Below are positions 45,201-52,810 of a stretch of 64,000 nt of DNA, piece by piece. The notes beneath the pieces are model-generated. The model ran no database searches. It worked only from the letters and a program-made list of their open reading frames with translations, and was not told where the DNA came from. Position 1 is the first letter of the stretch. Each line of letters opens with the position of its first letter. Origin of the DNA: Bacteroidota bacterium (GTDB lineage Bacteria > Bacteroidota > Bacteroidia > Palsa-965); the NCBI GenBank assembly GCA_006218065.1, contig VBWE01000008.1, forward strand, positions 51,869-115,868. The letters run 5' to 3'. The translations under genes were made by a program, and so were the position numbers.

Positions 45201-47135
45201 GTTGCAGGTTACGTTCGTTTGTACGGATGTTGCACTCATCGGGCTTACGGATGAACAGGTATATGTCATCTGCGGGCCTGCCGACATGGGAAGCGATTGT
45301 ACGTATCCTGTACCGCCGCTCCAGCCGCAGGCGATTACTTCGCCGTTGTTGTTCACATCCACATCGTACACGGCGAAGGAAGTAGCGCTGGTTGTAATTA
45401 CAGAAAGGTTCGCGTCGAATTTGGTAACGGAGTTGACGGCGCCGACATATACATTTCCGTTGTTGTCGAGATCGAGACCGCCGTTGCCGTTTACAAAACG
45501 TCCGAAGAAACTCGACGTGTACGATCCGCCGGGGATAGCGGCAGTACCGGTTACCGCGCCGTTGGCCAGGCTGCGCCTGTGAACCGTGCCGCCGTTGAGC
45601 GAATAGAGTGCGGCGGTGTTGGCGCGGATGGCTGAAATGGGCTGCTTGGTTCCAAAACCGTATCCCGGGATATAATAATCGAAAGCATAACCGGTATTGG
45701 TTTTGAAATTGATGGCCGAGAGCGCATTGTTGATCGAGCCGATCGTGTCGAGTGTGAGGAAGTAAAAATTATTATTCGGTGCATAACATATAGAGCTGAC
45801 TTCCTGTATACTCGGCGGAATCGACAAGGTAGATCCGAAACCGACAATCGTAACACCCGATTGTGCGCCGTTCGCCAGGTTGATGTTAATTACTACCCCG
45901 CGGATAAGCGGGGTGGGAATGCTGAACTGCACGCGTGTTCCGCCTACAACTAATTTGGTCAGGTCGCAGTTGAACGCGAGGCTCCAGTATTCGTACGAAG
46001 TAAGTCCGTTCGGGTTGTTGCTCCAGGCCACGCCGCCGGCCGCTGTGATTTTCCTGATCTCGCCGTTCGAACCGGAAGTCATGTACGATTCGCCGGTGGT
46101 GGGATGTACGATAAATCCACCGATCCAGTAGTTGGCCGAATCCCAGGGAGAAGTGTATGTCCACTGTACAGCGCCTGCAGCATTATACTTGATCAGGCGG
46201 ATAAATGAATCGCCACCATATGCAAAAGCATCACCGGCTCCGCTGGTTTCACATTCCCATACTTTGTTGGAATTGGGAAGTGCGGGCGTAGCCGTCCAGG
46301 GATCGATCACAATTGTTTTCGAACGATCGTAGTTGCCGAGTTCGAAAGAAACCGTTTTACCGTCCCGGATGAATTTCGAAGGAATGATAGCCGATTCGTT
46401 GCCCTGGTAAAAAGTAACGGGCGCATGGTCGATGATGTTTCCGAATATGCTTCCGATCACCACGTTGCCTGCCGGATCAATCTGCACGCCGTCGGAGTAA
46501 ACCATCTTCACCCGGCTCAGGTCCGCGCCCGGATGTACGATCAGCGCATATTTGATGCCGTTGTCCGGGTGGAACGTATATTCCACATCGATATTCGGGT
46601 ACAGGTTTTTATAAACCAGCCTGGAATAACCCGGGATAAGATTTTCGTGTTTCTCCACTCCGCGTGCGTGGAACGAATAGCTGAAATGATTGTCCACTTT
46701 ATTGTACGTGTACACTTCGGAATTTTCGTTCGCACCTTCCCAGTAATAACTCACTTCATCGAGTTCCAGTTTCGGGATGCGTGATTTCTTCCGGGCTTCA
46801 AAACCTTCTTCCGGACTTGAAACTTCCAGCGTTTTCCAGCCGGATCCTTTTTTTTCCGGTTTGCTTTTTTTCGTGAAGTTGAACGTTACGCCGTGCTTCC
46901 TGAAGAAGATCCGCGTTTCGGAAGCGTCGTAACCGTAAAGCACGCGGGTATCGTTCCCGAACGATTCACGAACGTAAAACTGTCCCCTGTTTTCGATGAA
47001 TGCTTTCGGCATTTCGAATTTCTGTATCCAGGAGCCGTTTTGTGCCTGTTGTGCGTGCGCTTTTTTCCCGGTCAGGATGAACGGAATAAAAAGCAACAGG
47101 AAAAGACCATGCAGGATTTTCCGGAGATGTTTCAT
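42201..47135 (-). CDS. SprB-like giant surface protein with T9SS type B sorting domain
   Basis: The start at 47135 gives a signal peptide (MKHLRKILHGLFLLLFIPFI, then LTGKKAHA); the frame is open to 47252. About 1644 residues. The N-terminal region has AFIENRGQFYVRESFGND, a domain frequent in gliding-associated proteins. A propeller-like middle follows (about 300-630), then 11 SprB-type repeats of 75-80 residues (about 637-1482; pattern NVTCNGGxxGxAxVxxxGG, SYxWxPsGGT, LxAGTYTCTVTDxxGC). The protein closes with a gliding-motility C-terminal domain (YLPNAFSPNGDLQND, VYNRWGEKVF). It may act as a motility or surface adhesin, with the PorP/SprF protein encoded next to it. Confidence 0.9.
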   Translation of the reverse strand: MKHLRKILHGLFLLLFIPFILTGKKAHAQQAQNGSWIQKFEMPKAFIENRGQFYVRESFGNDTRVLYGYDASETRIFFRKHGVTFNFTKKSKPEKKGSGWKTLEVSSPEEGFEARKKSRIPKLELDEVSYYWEGANENSEVYTYNKVDNHFSYSFHARGVEKHENLIPGYSRLVYKNLYPNIDVEYTFHPDNGIKYALIVHPGADLSRVKMVYSDGVQIDPAGNVVIGSIFGNIIDHAPVTFYQGNESAIIPSKFIRDGKTVSFELGNYDRSKTIVIDPWTATPALPNSNKVWECETSGAGDAFAYGGDSFIRLIKYNAAGAVQWTYTSPWDSANYWIGGFIVHPTTGESYMTSGSNGEIRKITAAGGVAWSNNPNGLTSYEYWSLAFNCDLTKLVVGGTRVQFSIPTPLIRGVVININLANGAQSGVTIVGFGSTLSIPPSIQEVSSICYAPNNNFYFLTLDTIGSINNALSAINFKTNTGYAFDYYIPGYGFGTKQPISAIRANTAALYSLNGGTVHRRSLANGAVTGTAAIPGGSYTSSFFGRFVNGNGGLDLDNNGNVYVGAVNSVTKFDANLSVITTSATSFAVYDVDVNNNGEVIACGWSGGTGYVQSLPMSAGPQMTYTCSSVSPMSATSVQTNVTCNGSCNGSATVTPSGGTAPYTYSWAPSGGTAATASSLCAGTYTCTVTDNLGATTTVSLTITQPAALVASAASQTNISCNGGSNGAASVTVSGGTTSYSYNWTPGNPTGDGTNSVTGLGVGTWTCTVTDANGCTTTQTFSITQPAALSASAASQTNISCNGGANGAASVTVSGGTTSYSYNWTPGNPTGDGTASVTGLTAGTWTCTVTDANSCTTTQTFSITAPSALSASAASQTNVTCNGGTTGAASVTVSGGTTSYTYDWTPGSPTGDGTTSVTGLTAGTYTCTVTDANGCSTTQTFSITEPTAVSASVTSTTDASCGNNNGAGTVSASGGSGSYTYSWAPSGGTAATATGLGAATYTVTVTDGNGCTTTTNVVINNTGGPTVSLSAQQDVTCFGGSTGSATINATGTGTLTYSWSPSGGTAATATGLPAGTYTCTVTDGNGCISTQTVTITEPAQLTATTSAVPATCGNNNGSATASPAGGTGSYTYSWAPSGGTAATENNLAAASYTCTITDGNGCTTTASVTVTSTGGPTVSLQSSGDVACFGGNTGTATVSASGNSPFTYSWSPSGGTNATATGLPAGTYTCTVTDASSCISVQTVTITEPPQLTGNATATAATCGNTNGSATVTPTGGTGPYTYLWSNSQTTASITGLAGGTYSVTITDANGCTGTANAIVGNTGAPTVSVQSSGNVSCFGGNNGTATVSASGGSSPYTYAWSPSGGNAATANSLAAGTYTVTVTGSDGCSQTQTVTITAPPAIQVNSTTQDETCGSGDGSALVAASGGNGGPYTYLWSNSATTSGINNLNAGTYTVTVTDVSGCTSSSAITIANIGTAVADAGTSVTISQGQSTTLNGSGGTSYSWSPPVGLSCTNCQAPVATPAGTTTYTLTVTDSLGCTDTDTVTVFVDITCGEIYLPNAFSPNGDLQNDVLFVRGNCIKFLQFDVYNRWGEKVFTTTDPALGWDGTWRSKPCEAAVFTYVLRATLLDDTEVEKQGNITLVK
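44300..45015 (-). repeat. Near-identical tandem DNA repeats inside the SprB-like gene (about 240 bp units)
   Basis: Repeats 2, 3 and 4 of the protein array are nearly the same at DNA level: the word CTGAATGTTTGCGT or a close variant recurs at about 44311, 44553 and 44791, and GTATAAGAGTAGGAAGTTGTTCC-type segments recur in phase. Units 2-4 also share the extra NPTGDGTxSVTGL insert that the other repeats lack. This indicates recent duplication and a site prone to copy-number change. Confidence 0.8.
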
Positions 47136-47367
47136 TTTGCTCGGTGTTTCGGTGTTTGAATCGGTTTGTTGCAGCATTGGATTTTGTATTACGGGTGACC
47201 GGATTTCGTGTATCCGGAAGCGAAAATAGACCCATACCGGTTGGACAGTCAAGCTAAAATAGCGGGTACTATCGAGTGTCTGTTTGTTAATTTAAAGGTA
47301 TTTTTATAGCTATAAACCTGTAAAATCAATACATTAGACTATTCATTATCAGAAGTCTGATTTACCA

Positions 47368-48849
47368 ATGAAAGCATCCAGCGAGATCCACCAGCTCATC
47401 CGAAGCATGAGTATGTCGGAAAAACGGCATTTTAAAATCCATGCTTCCCGGCATGTGATCGGCAATGAAAACCTGTACCCGCAACTTTTCGATGCGATTG
47501 CCCGGCAGGAGAGTTACGACGAAGATGCCATCCGCAGGCATTTCGGTGAAACGGCATTCGGAAAAAATATTGCTTCCGGGAAAAATTACCTCTACCAGCA
47601 GGTGCTGGAAAGCCTGAACGTTTATAACCGGGATAAAACGTTCCTGTCGCGTTACGCCAATATCCTGGTCTCGATTGAAAATCTTTATAACCGCGGTCTC
47701 TTCAGCCAGTGCCACAAACTGATCCGCCGCTCGAAAACGGAAGCGTACAGTCTTGAAAAATTTTCCATCCTGCTCATCCTGCTCCGCTGGGAAACGATCA
47801 TTCATATTAAAGACGAAGATGAACGCAAGCTGAACCGGAGCATGATGGAAGAACTTCGCGTTACGGAAATGATGCGGGTACAGTCGGCGCTGATGCGTGT
47901 GGCGTTCAACATCCAGATCCAGATTGACAAAGGCGTGCGCTCTGCCGATTTTATCCGGGAGAACGAAAAAGAACTGAAAAAAAATCTGCCCGCCTCGCCC
48001 GAAGTCGACAGCTTCTGGGCGAAGTATTATTACTATTCATCCAAAGGCCTGCTGTGTTCGATCCAGGGCAAACAGGAGGAACGCTACCAGTGTTATAAGG
48101 AAATCAAAAAACTGATGGACGAAGCGCCGCAGTTCATCCGCGACCTTCCGGGCATTTATCACCTGAACCTGAATAACCTGTTCAACGTGATGATGTTCCT
48201 CGGAAAATACAAAGAAGGCGAGGCGCTGATCAGGCAGCAGGAAGAGTTTATGCCGGCGTATGATATCAAACGGCCCGCGCTTTCAAAGATCGTTTTCCTG
48301 AATACCTGCGACAATGAACTGTATCTCTTTTATAAGACAGGCCGTTTCGATGACGCTGCAGGGTTGACCAGGCATATTGAACATGAAGTCCGCGCATTTC
48401 GGATCAATTTCAGTCCGCTCCTGTTCGACCTGATGTTTATGATGGCGGTTTCCGAACTGATGGTTGGCAATTACAAAAACGCGCAGAAATGGCTGAATAA
48501 AATCATCAACTCCGAACGGGATGTGTACTTCCGGAAAGAACTGCAGATCAATTCGCGTTTGCTGTACCTGGTCGTGCTTTATGATTCGGACGACCTGCTG
48601 CTGGACAACAGGATTACGGCGACACGCCGTTTTATGCAGCAGGAAAAACAATTTCACGCGCAGAAAAAAATACTGGAATCCATTCGTTTGCTCTCCGACG
48701 GCGCTTCGAGCCGGAAAAACAAAAACGCCCTGCTGAAACTTTCGTCCGATATCCGGAAGGATATGACAAAATCATTCAGCGAAGCGAACAACAAACAGTT
48801 CGATTTTTCGGAATGGATCGACCGGAAAGTGAAAGCGGTTTTAGGCTAA
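47368..48849 (+). CDS. Helical-repeat protein, paralog 3 of 3
   Basis: A 493-residue soluble protein without signal peptide. The N-terminal block is closest to paralog 2: IHQLIRSMSMSEKRHFKIHA, SRHVIGNENLYPQLFDAIA, SYDEDAIRRHFGE and YLYQQVLESLNVYNRDK. The TPR-like YKNAQKWLNKIINSERD and C-terminal FSEWIDRKVKAVLG match as well. Function unknown. It is transcribed divergently from the SprB-like gene and is followed by the dispersed element at 48857-48925. Confidence 0.8.
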   Translation: MKASSEIHQLIRSMSMSEKRHFKIHASRHVIGNENLYPQLFDAIARQESYDEDAIRRHFGETAFGKNIASGKNYLYQQVLESLNVYNRDKTFLSRYANILVSIENLYNRGLFSQCHKLIRRSKTEAYSLEKFSILLILLRWETIIHIKDEDERKLNRSMMEELRVTEMMRVQSALMRVAFNIQIQIDKGVRSADFIRENEKELKKNLPASPEVDSFWAKYYYYSSKGLLCSIQGKQEERYQCYKEIKKLMDEAPQFIRDLPGIYHLNLNNLFNVMMFLGKYKEGEALIRQQEEFMPAYDIKRPALSKIVFLNTCDNELYLFYKTGRFDDAAGLTRHIEHEVRAFRINFSPLLFDLMFMMAVSELMVGNYKNAQKWLNKIINSERDVYFRKELQINSRLLYLVVLYDSDDLLLDNRITATRRFMQQEKQFHAQKKILESIRLLSDGASSRKNKNALLKLSSDIRKDMTKSFSEANNKQFDFSEWIDRKVKAVLG

Positions 48850-48856
48850 CCGTTAA

Positions 48857-48925
48857 CCCTTCGGGAAAGTCAACGGAGTTGAATGGCGAATTTCGAATGC
48901 CGAATTAATTCGCAGTTCGGCATTT
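48857..48925. repeat. Dispersed element E, copy 2 (inverted)
   Basis: Reverse-orientation counterpart of 40828-40910: CCCTTCGGGAAAGTCAACGG at the left end, central CGAATTAATTCG, and TTCGGCATTTC at the right. It begins 7 bp after the paralog 3 stop codon and fills the gap between two convergent genes. Confidence 0.85.
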
Positions 48926-48928
48926 CTT

Positions 48929-50752
48929 CTACCGGATACAGGTGATTTTCTGCGTCGACGTAAATCCGTTTGTCTTCAGGCGGATGAAATAATTTCCGTC
49001 GGGCAGGTGCAGCGCATCGAAATCGACAGCCAGTTCGTATTTGCCGGCGCTTTTCTCGCCGCTGAAAACGGTTGCGGTTTTTTCGCCGAGCACGTTGTAG
49101 ATTTCAATTTCCGTTTTCCCGCCTTGCGGCAGTGTGTATTCAATCGTCGCCTGTCCGCTGTTCGGGTTCGGGTAGGTTTTCAGCAGCGATTTTACAAATG
49201 CCGGATCGTCTTTCAGCCCGGTAACCGTAACCACCTGCGTGCTGCTGTATGATCCGCACGGATTGGTTACCGTGAGCGTGATCGTATATGTTCCCGGTGC
49301 GCCGTACGTATGGAACGCGGGATTGTTCGTACTGTCCATATTGCCGTCGCCGAAATCCCATACCACGGAAGTAACGTTCGTGTTGTTGTACGACGTGTTC
49401 ACCGTCATGTTCGAAAGCATCGTGTTGAAGCTCGGGTTGTTGAGCGGATTGCTCTGCATGGTGAGTGTGATCGGTACCGCCACCCAGTTGTTGTTTTCGT
49501 TGCTTTCCACGAAATTATTATCCGGGTCGGTGATGGAAACGATATAATAATTGCCGTTGCAGACATCCATCGGGATGAACATGTCGGGCAAACCGATGCT
49601 GTAGATATCGAGCATGCCGGTGTAAATGCCCTGCGATGTTCCGCATCCGCTCACTAATCCGAAAGGCGCATTCGGAATATCGGCCATCGTGATGGTGTTG
49701 CCGAGCGAGTCGCGGCAGTAGCCGAGGTTGCTGGTGCAGTCGCCGAGATTGATCAGGCAGAAACTGGTTTTCGAACCGGTGGAAACGATCGGCCAGGTGG
49801 TGGCATCGGGATTGCTCGTGGCGGTGCGCAGCGTGAACCAGGCCCAGTTATTTACGTGTACGTGCCCGTGCGTCGGGTGATAGCTCATGGTTCCCGGCGT
49901 CAGCGTATCGAAACTGGTAATCGTATTTCCGTTTTTATGATACAGCCGCTGCAGCAGTTTTTCTGTGGGCGGATTTCCGCTCGGGCAAAGTGTGGTTGAG
50001 CAGGGTACGCTGACCGTGTCGCACCAGCAGCTTCCCGAACTGTGAATTTCCATCGGTCCCCAGCCGATATTCGGCGTGGCATTGCTAAGGTCGACCTGTC
50101 CCGGCGATTCTACCATGGAATTGGTGATAATATCGGCCGAAGCGGTCATGTCGGGTAAAAGATCGCAATCCGTCGAAACGCTGTCGGGACAAAGGCAGCC
50201 GTTCCCGTTGTTCACGCTGCACGGACCGAAAGTCCACGGCGGATCGACCGGGGGAGCGCTGCAGAAATTCAGTGAAACGGAATTGACGATACCGGTATCC
50301 GCAGGCGCTTCATCGCGCACGCAAAGCGTCCAGGTGCCGTTCGGGTCCTGCCCGTCGTTAAACAGGTTGAGGCTGTTTTCCGGAACGTAGTTGCCGGTAT
50401 ACGGCGCAGTGCCGGCTGTGACTGCCGTCGGGGCGTCCATCCGGAAACAGGTGCCGGTATAATTATCTCCGCCGCCGCCCTGGTTATTGCTCAGCATAAT
50501 GCTGTCGCCGCTGGGCGAAACGAGGTAAACGTCGAGATCACCGATGTAGGTGTGCGTGATGTTGATGCAAACCTGGCAAAGTCCGAAACCGGTATCGATA
50601 CTGGTCGCCAGGCCGGTCACGGTTACCGGGACGCAAACCACCTGGTTGTCCTGGATGGGACCGGTGGTCGAGCTGTTGAACGTTTGTGCACCGGCAGAGA
50701 AACCGGATGCCAGCATGGTAACGAACAATGCCGAGGGTAGCAGTTTTTTCAT
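48929..50752 (-). CDS. Secreted lysyl-oxidase-like protein with P-domain, PKD and T9SS domains
   Basis: A 607-residue protein with a signal peptide (to about residue 22). A proprotein-convertase P-domain (about 28-165; ITHTYIGDLDVYLVSPSGDS, NGTWTLCVRDE) is followed by a lysyl-oxidase-like domain (about 195-425). The latter has the copper-binding His cluster YHPTHGHVHV (His292, 295, 297, 299), KTSFCL with Lys328, LDIYSIG with Tyr384, and the terminal NYYIVSITDPDNNFVESNEN before NNW. Lys328 and Tyr384 sit where lysyl oxidases form the LTQ cofactor. A PKD domain (about 435-512) and a T9SS type A domain (LKTYPNPNSGQATIE) follow. Expected to oxidise amines, perhaps protein lysines, at the cell surface. 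Confidence 0.75.
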   Translation of the reverse strand: MKKLLPSALFVTMLASGFSAGAQTFNSSTTGPIQDNQVVCVPVTVTGLATSIDTGFGLCQVCINITHTYIGDLDVYLVSPSGDSIMLSNNQGGGGDNYTGTCFRMDAPTAVTAGTAPYTGNYVPENSLNLFNDGQDPNGTWTLCVRDEAPADTGIVNSVSLNFCSAPPVDPPWTFGPCSVNNGNGCLCPDSVSTDCDLLPDMTASADIITNSMVESPGQVDLSNATPNIGWGPMEIHSSGSCWCDTVSVPCSTTLCPSGNPPTEKLLQRLYHKNGNTITSFDTLTPGTMSYHPTHGHVHVNNWAWFTLRTATSNPDATTWPIVSTGSKTSFCLINLGDCTSNLGYCRDSLGNTITMADIPNAPFGLVSGCGTSQGIYTGMLDIYSIGLPDMFIPMDVCNGNYYIVSITDPDNNFVESNENNNWVAVPITLTMQSNPLNNPSFNTMLSNMTVNTSYNNTNVTSVVWDFGDGNMDSTNNPAFHTYGAPGTYTITLTVTNPCGSYSSTQVVTVTGLKDDPAFVKSLLKTYPNPNSGQATIEYTLPQGGKTEIEIYNVLGEKTATVFSGEKSAGKYELAVDFDALHLPDGNYFIRLKTNGFTSTQKITCIR

Positions 50753-50830
50753 GTGCGCGGATCAGGTGAATTGTAAAAATAAACCATTAACGCTTTAGAA
50801 CACGAGGAGTACGAAAATTTAACCTGGAAA

Positions 50831-51400
50831 TCAGTTCGTCAGCACGACCCGCCGGCTAACCATTCCTGCTCCGTTGCTCATCTGAATAACATACATGCCT
50901 GCACCGAGTCCCTCAGTCGGAATGATGAATGTATTGCCGGAAACCGGGAAATCATTTTTGAAAACCGTTTGACCAAGCAGGTTGATGACCGAAACTGTAT
51001 AATGATCTGCCGGACGATCAATCCAGACAGTGATATCCTGGCCGGCAAGTACAGGATTGGGACCGATCAATACCAAAGGCAGCACCGGTTTTTCATCTAC
51101 TGCAGTTGATCCGTTGGCCGATGCATAGCAGCCATCGGATGTCGCAATTGTACAGGGAATCTCACAGATCGAAAAGAATGTGGTATCGCCGATCGTACTG
51201 GGTTGTGTGCTGCCGAGGCAGGTAGGCGGACTCCAGGTTATCGGCATAGCACAGCTTTGCAGTTGGCTGGCGCTGATAGCCCATACGCCGTTGCAGCCGC
51301 TGGTCGGCGGAATGACATAATATGTAGTGATAACGATTTGCGCCTGCGATGTGACAAACAACAGCAGGTTCATAGTCCAGAAGAGTAGGGTTCTTTTCAT
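50831..51400 (-). CDS. Small secreted T9SS type A protein
   Basis: The 189-residue product has a signal peptide (MKRTLLFWTMNLLLFVTSQA), a short Cys-rich domain (PPTSGCNGVWAISASQLQSC, CEIPCTIATSDGCYAS; five or more Cys likely form disulfides) and a T9SS type A domain (VLIGPNPVLAGQDITVW ... VSVINLLGQTVFKND ... GMYVIQMSNGAGM). The middle domain was not recognised. It lies 78 bp from its neighbours on both sides in a run of three minus-strand T9SS genes. Confidence 0.75.
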   Translation of the reverse strand: MKRTLLFWTMNLLLFVTSQAQIVITTYYVIPPTSGCNGVWAISASQLQSCAMPITWSPPTCLGSTQPSTIGDTTFFSICEIPCTIATSDGCYASANGSTAVDEKPVLPLVLIGPNPVLAGQDITVWIDRPADHYTVSVINLLGQTVFKNDFPVSGNTFIIPTEGLGAGMYVIQMSNGAGMVSRRVVLTN

Positions 51401-51477
51401 GTGTTTGGGTTTTTAAATAAGAATTTCGCACACAAAACCTGTGCGCATGGTATTTGCCAAACACAAATTAAGAAAAA

Positions 51478-52380
51478 TTATTTGGTCACCACTACGCGCT
51501 TGATCACTTTCGAACTGGCGCTGGCGAGTTCTACAAAGTAGAGGCCGGGCTGTTCGGCAGTTAAATCGAGGTGTGCGGGAGCCGTGGAATCGGCGGGGCA
51601 GGTGAGCTGGCGGATGCTGTTGCCGAGCATATTGTACACGGTAACATTCAGTTCGCCGCTGCCTTTGGTGTTGATGGTGAAATTGCCGTCGGGACTTGGG
51701 TTGGGAAAAATCGCTGCGTTGAGCATGCCCAGTTCCGCGGTGGTTGTTTTTTGAATTTCAGGTTCCGCGGGAGCCGGTTTGAGGTTGCTCACTTTCACAA
51801 TATTTTCGGGAACAAAAACAGTACGCAGTACAAAACCATCGATCCAGGTACCGGAGTTCCCGGTATTGCCGATTGTTTTTACAGTAATGTATTTGCCGCT
51901 GTTCGGGGCATTGAAACGGATAGTTTGTTCCGTCCACTCGGTACCGATGGCTTTGGCCGAGCAGGTATAAAACACGCTGCCCTGGGTGGAATCGTTCAGG
52001 GAAAGCCCTACTTCGAGGTTCGGCGCAAAATGGCGCAGGCGTGTATGAAACGTGAGCGTGTACTGTTTGCCCTGCACCAGGTTCTGGGTAAGAGCAAGCG
52101 AAACCGCTTCCGATTTTCCGTCGTTATTGGTACTCGTGGCCAGCCCGACAAACCAGTTGCCTTCTTTGGCCGATCCGAAACCGCAGTCGCTGCTGGCGAT
52201 ATCCGGTTTTTTGAAACTGCCGAAAGCACGCGTGTTTTTCACGTTGGCGTTAAAAATCACGTTGGTGGTGTTGATCAGGCAGAGGTTGCCGTTTTGTTCG
52301 AAACTGCCGTTCACAAATTCCTGCGCCGGTACGAGAACCGGGAGAAAAGCGGAAAGACAGAGTAAGAAGCCGTGTTTCAT
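51478..52380 (-). CDS. Secreted T9SS type A protein with DUF642-like domain
   Basis: A signal peptide (MKHGFLLCLSAFLPVLVPAQ) precedes EFVNGSFEQNGNLC and a galactose-binding-like beta domain (about 20-190). That domain has SSDCGFGSAKEGNWFVGLAT, LVQGKQYTLTFHTRLR and WTEQTIRFNAPNSGKYITVK, the order of DUF642/CBM-like carbohydrate-binding folds. A linker and T9SS type A domain follow (AAIFPNPSPDGNFTIN ... TVYNMLGNSIRQL ... GLYFVELASASSKVIKR). A carbohydrate-binding surface protein is the best guess. Confidence 0.75.
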   Translation of the reverse strand: MKHGFLLCLSAFLPVLVPAQEFVNGSFEQNGNLCLINTTNVIFNANVKNTRAFGSFKKPDIASSDCGFGSAKEGNWFVGLATSTNNDGKSEAVSLALTQNLVQGKQYTLTFHTRLRHFAPNLEVGLSLNDSTQGSVFYTCSAKAIGTEWTEQTIRFNAPNSGKYITVKTIGNTGNSGTWIDGFVLRTVFVPENIVKVSNLKPAPAEPEIQKTTTAELGMLNAAIFPNPSPDGNFTINTKGSGELNVTVYNMLGNSIRQLTCPADSTAPAHLDLTAEQPGLYFVELASASSKVIKRVVVTK

Positions 52381-52624
52381 GCGTGTGGGAGATTAAGTGA
52401 AACTTCCTGCTCTAAACAGGCCCGGTGTTTACTTATAACTCGATTCGGTGAAAAAGGTTACGTCCCTTTTCAGAAAAATCGTGAAAAAGGTCACGGGCTT
52501 GTATCCAAACGGAGTGCCAAACCGGTTTATTGTACGGTAAAAGAAAAGTTTACGGCTGTTTAAAATTGCGTTCCCGGTACCTCAATAGCAAGGTTTTCAA
52601 TATGTATTCGTTTCAGGGTCAGCT

Positions 52625-52742
52625 TTAAGCGGCAGTCAGCAGTCGGCAGCAGCAGTATTTGTATTGCAACGATGTTGCCAGAAAAACCAGGCAACAAGCG
52701 AAGCGCACTGTGTTGACTGCTGCTGCCGACTGCCGCTTAAAT
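52625..52742. repeat. Hairpin element D, copy 1
   Basis: Outer arms GCAGTCGGCAGCAGCAG-type (52641-52655 with 52718-52732 perfect over 15 bp) enclose an inner GTTGCC/GGCAAC hairpin followed by AAGCGAAGCGCA. A second copy at 55673-55786 differs in sequence but keeps the plan. It lies in the 430 bp gap 52381-52810; the rest of that gap shows nothing recognisable. Confidence 0.85.
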
Positions 52743-52810
52743 CAAGACTATTCCGACCTGAGCGGCACTTAAAATTTGATAAAAGGTAGCCGGAGGAATT
52801 TTAAACGACT

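Noticed and set aside
42690..45225. Repeated DNA in the SprB-like gene considered as a CRISPR or satellite array
   Set aside because: The repeats are in frame, encode SprB-type protein modules and have no unique spacers.
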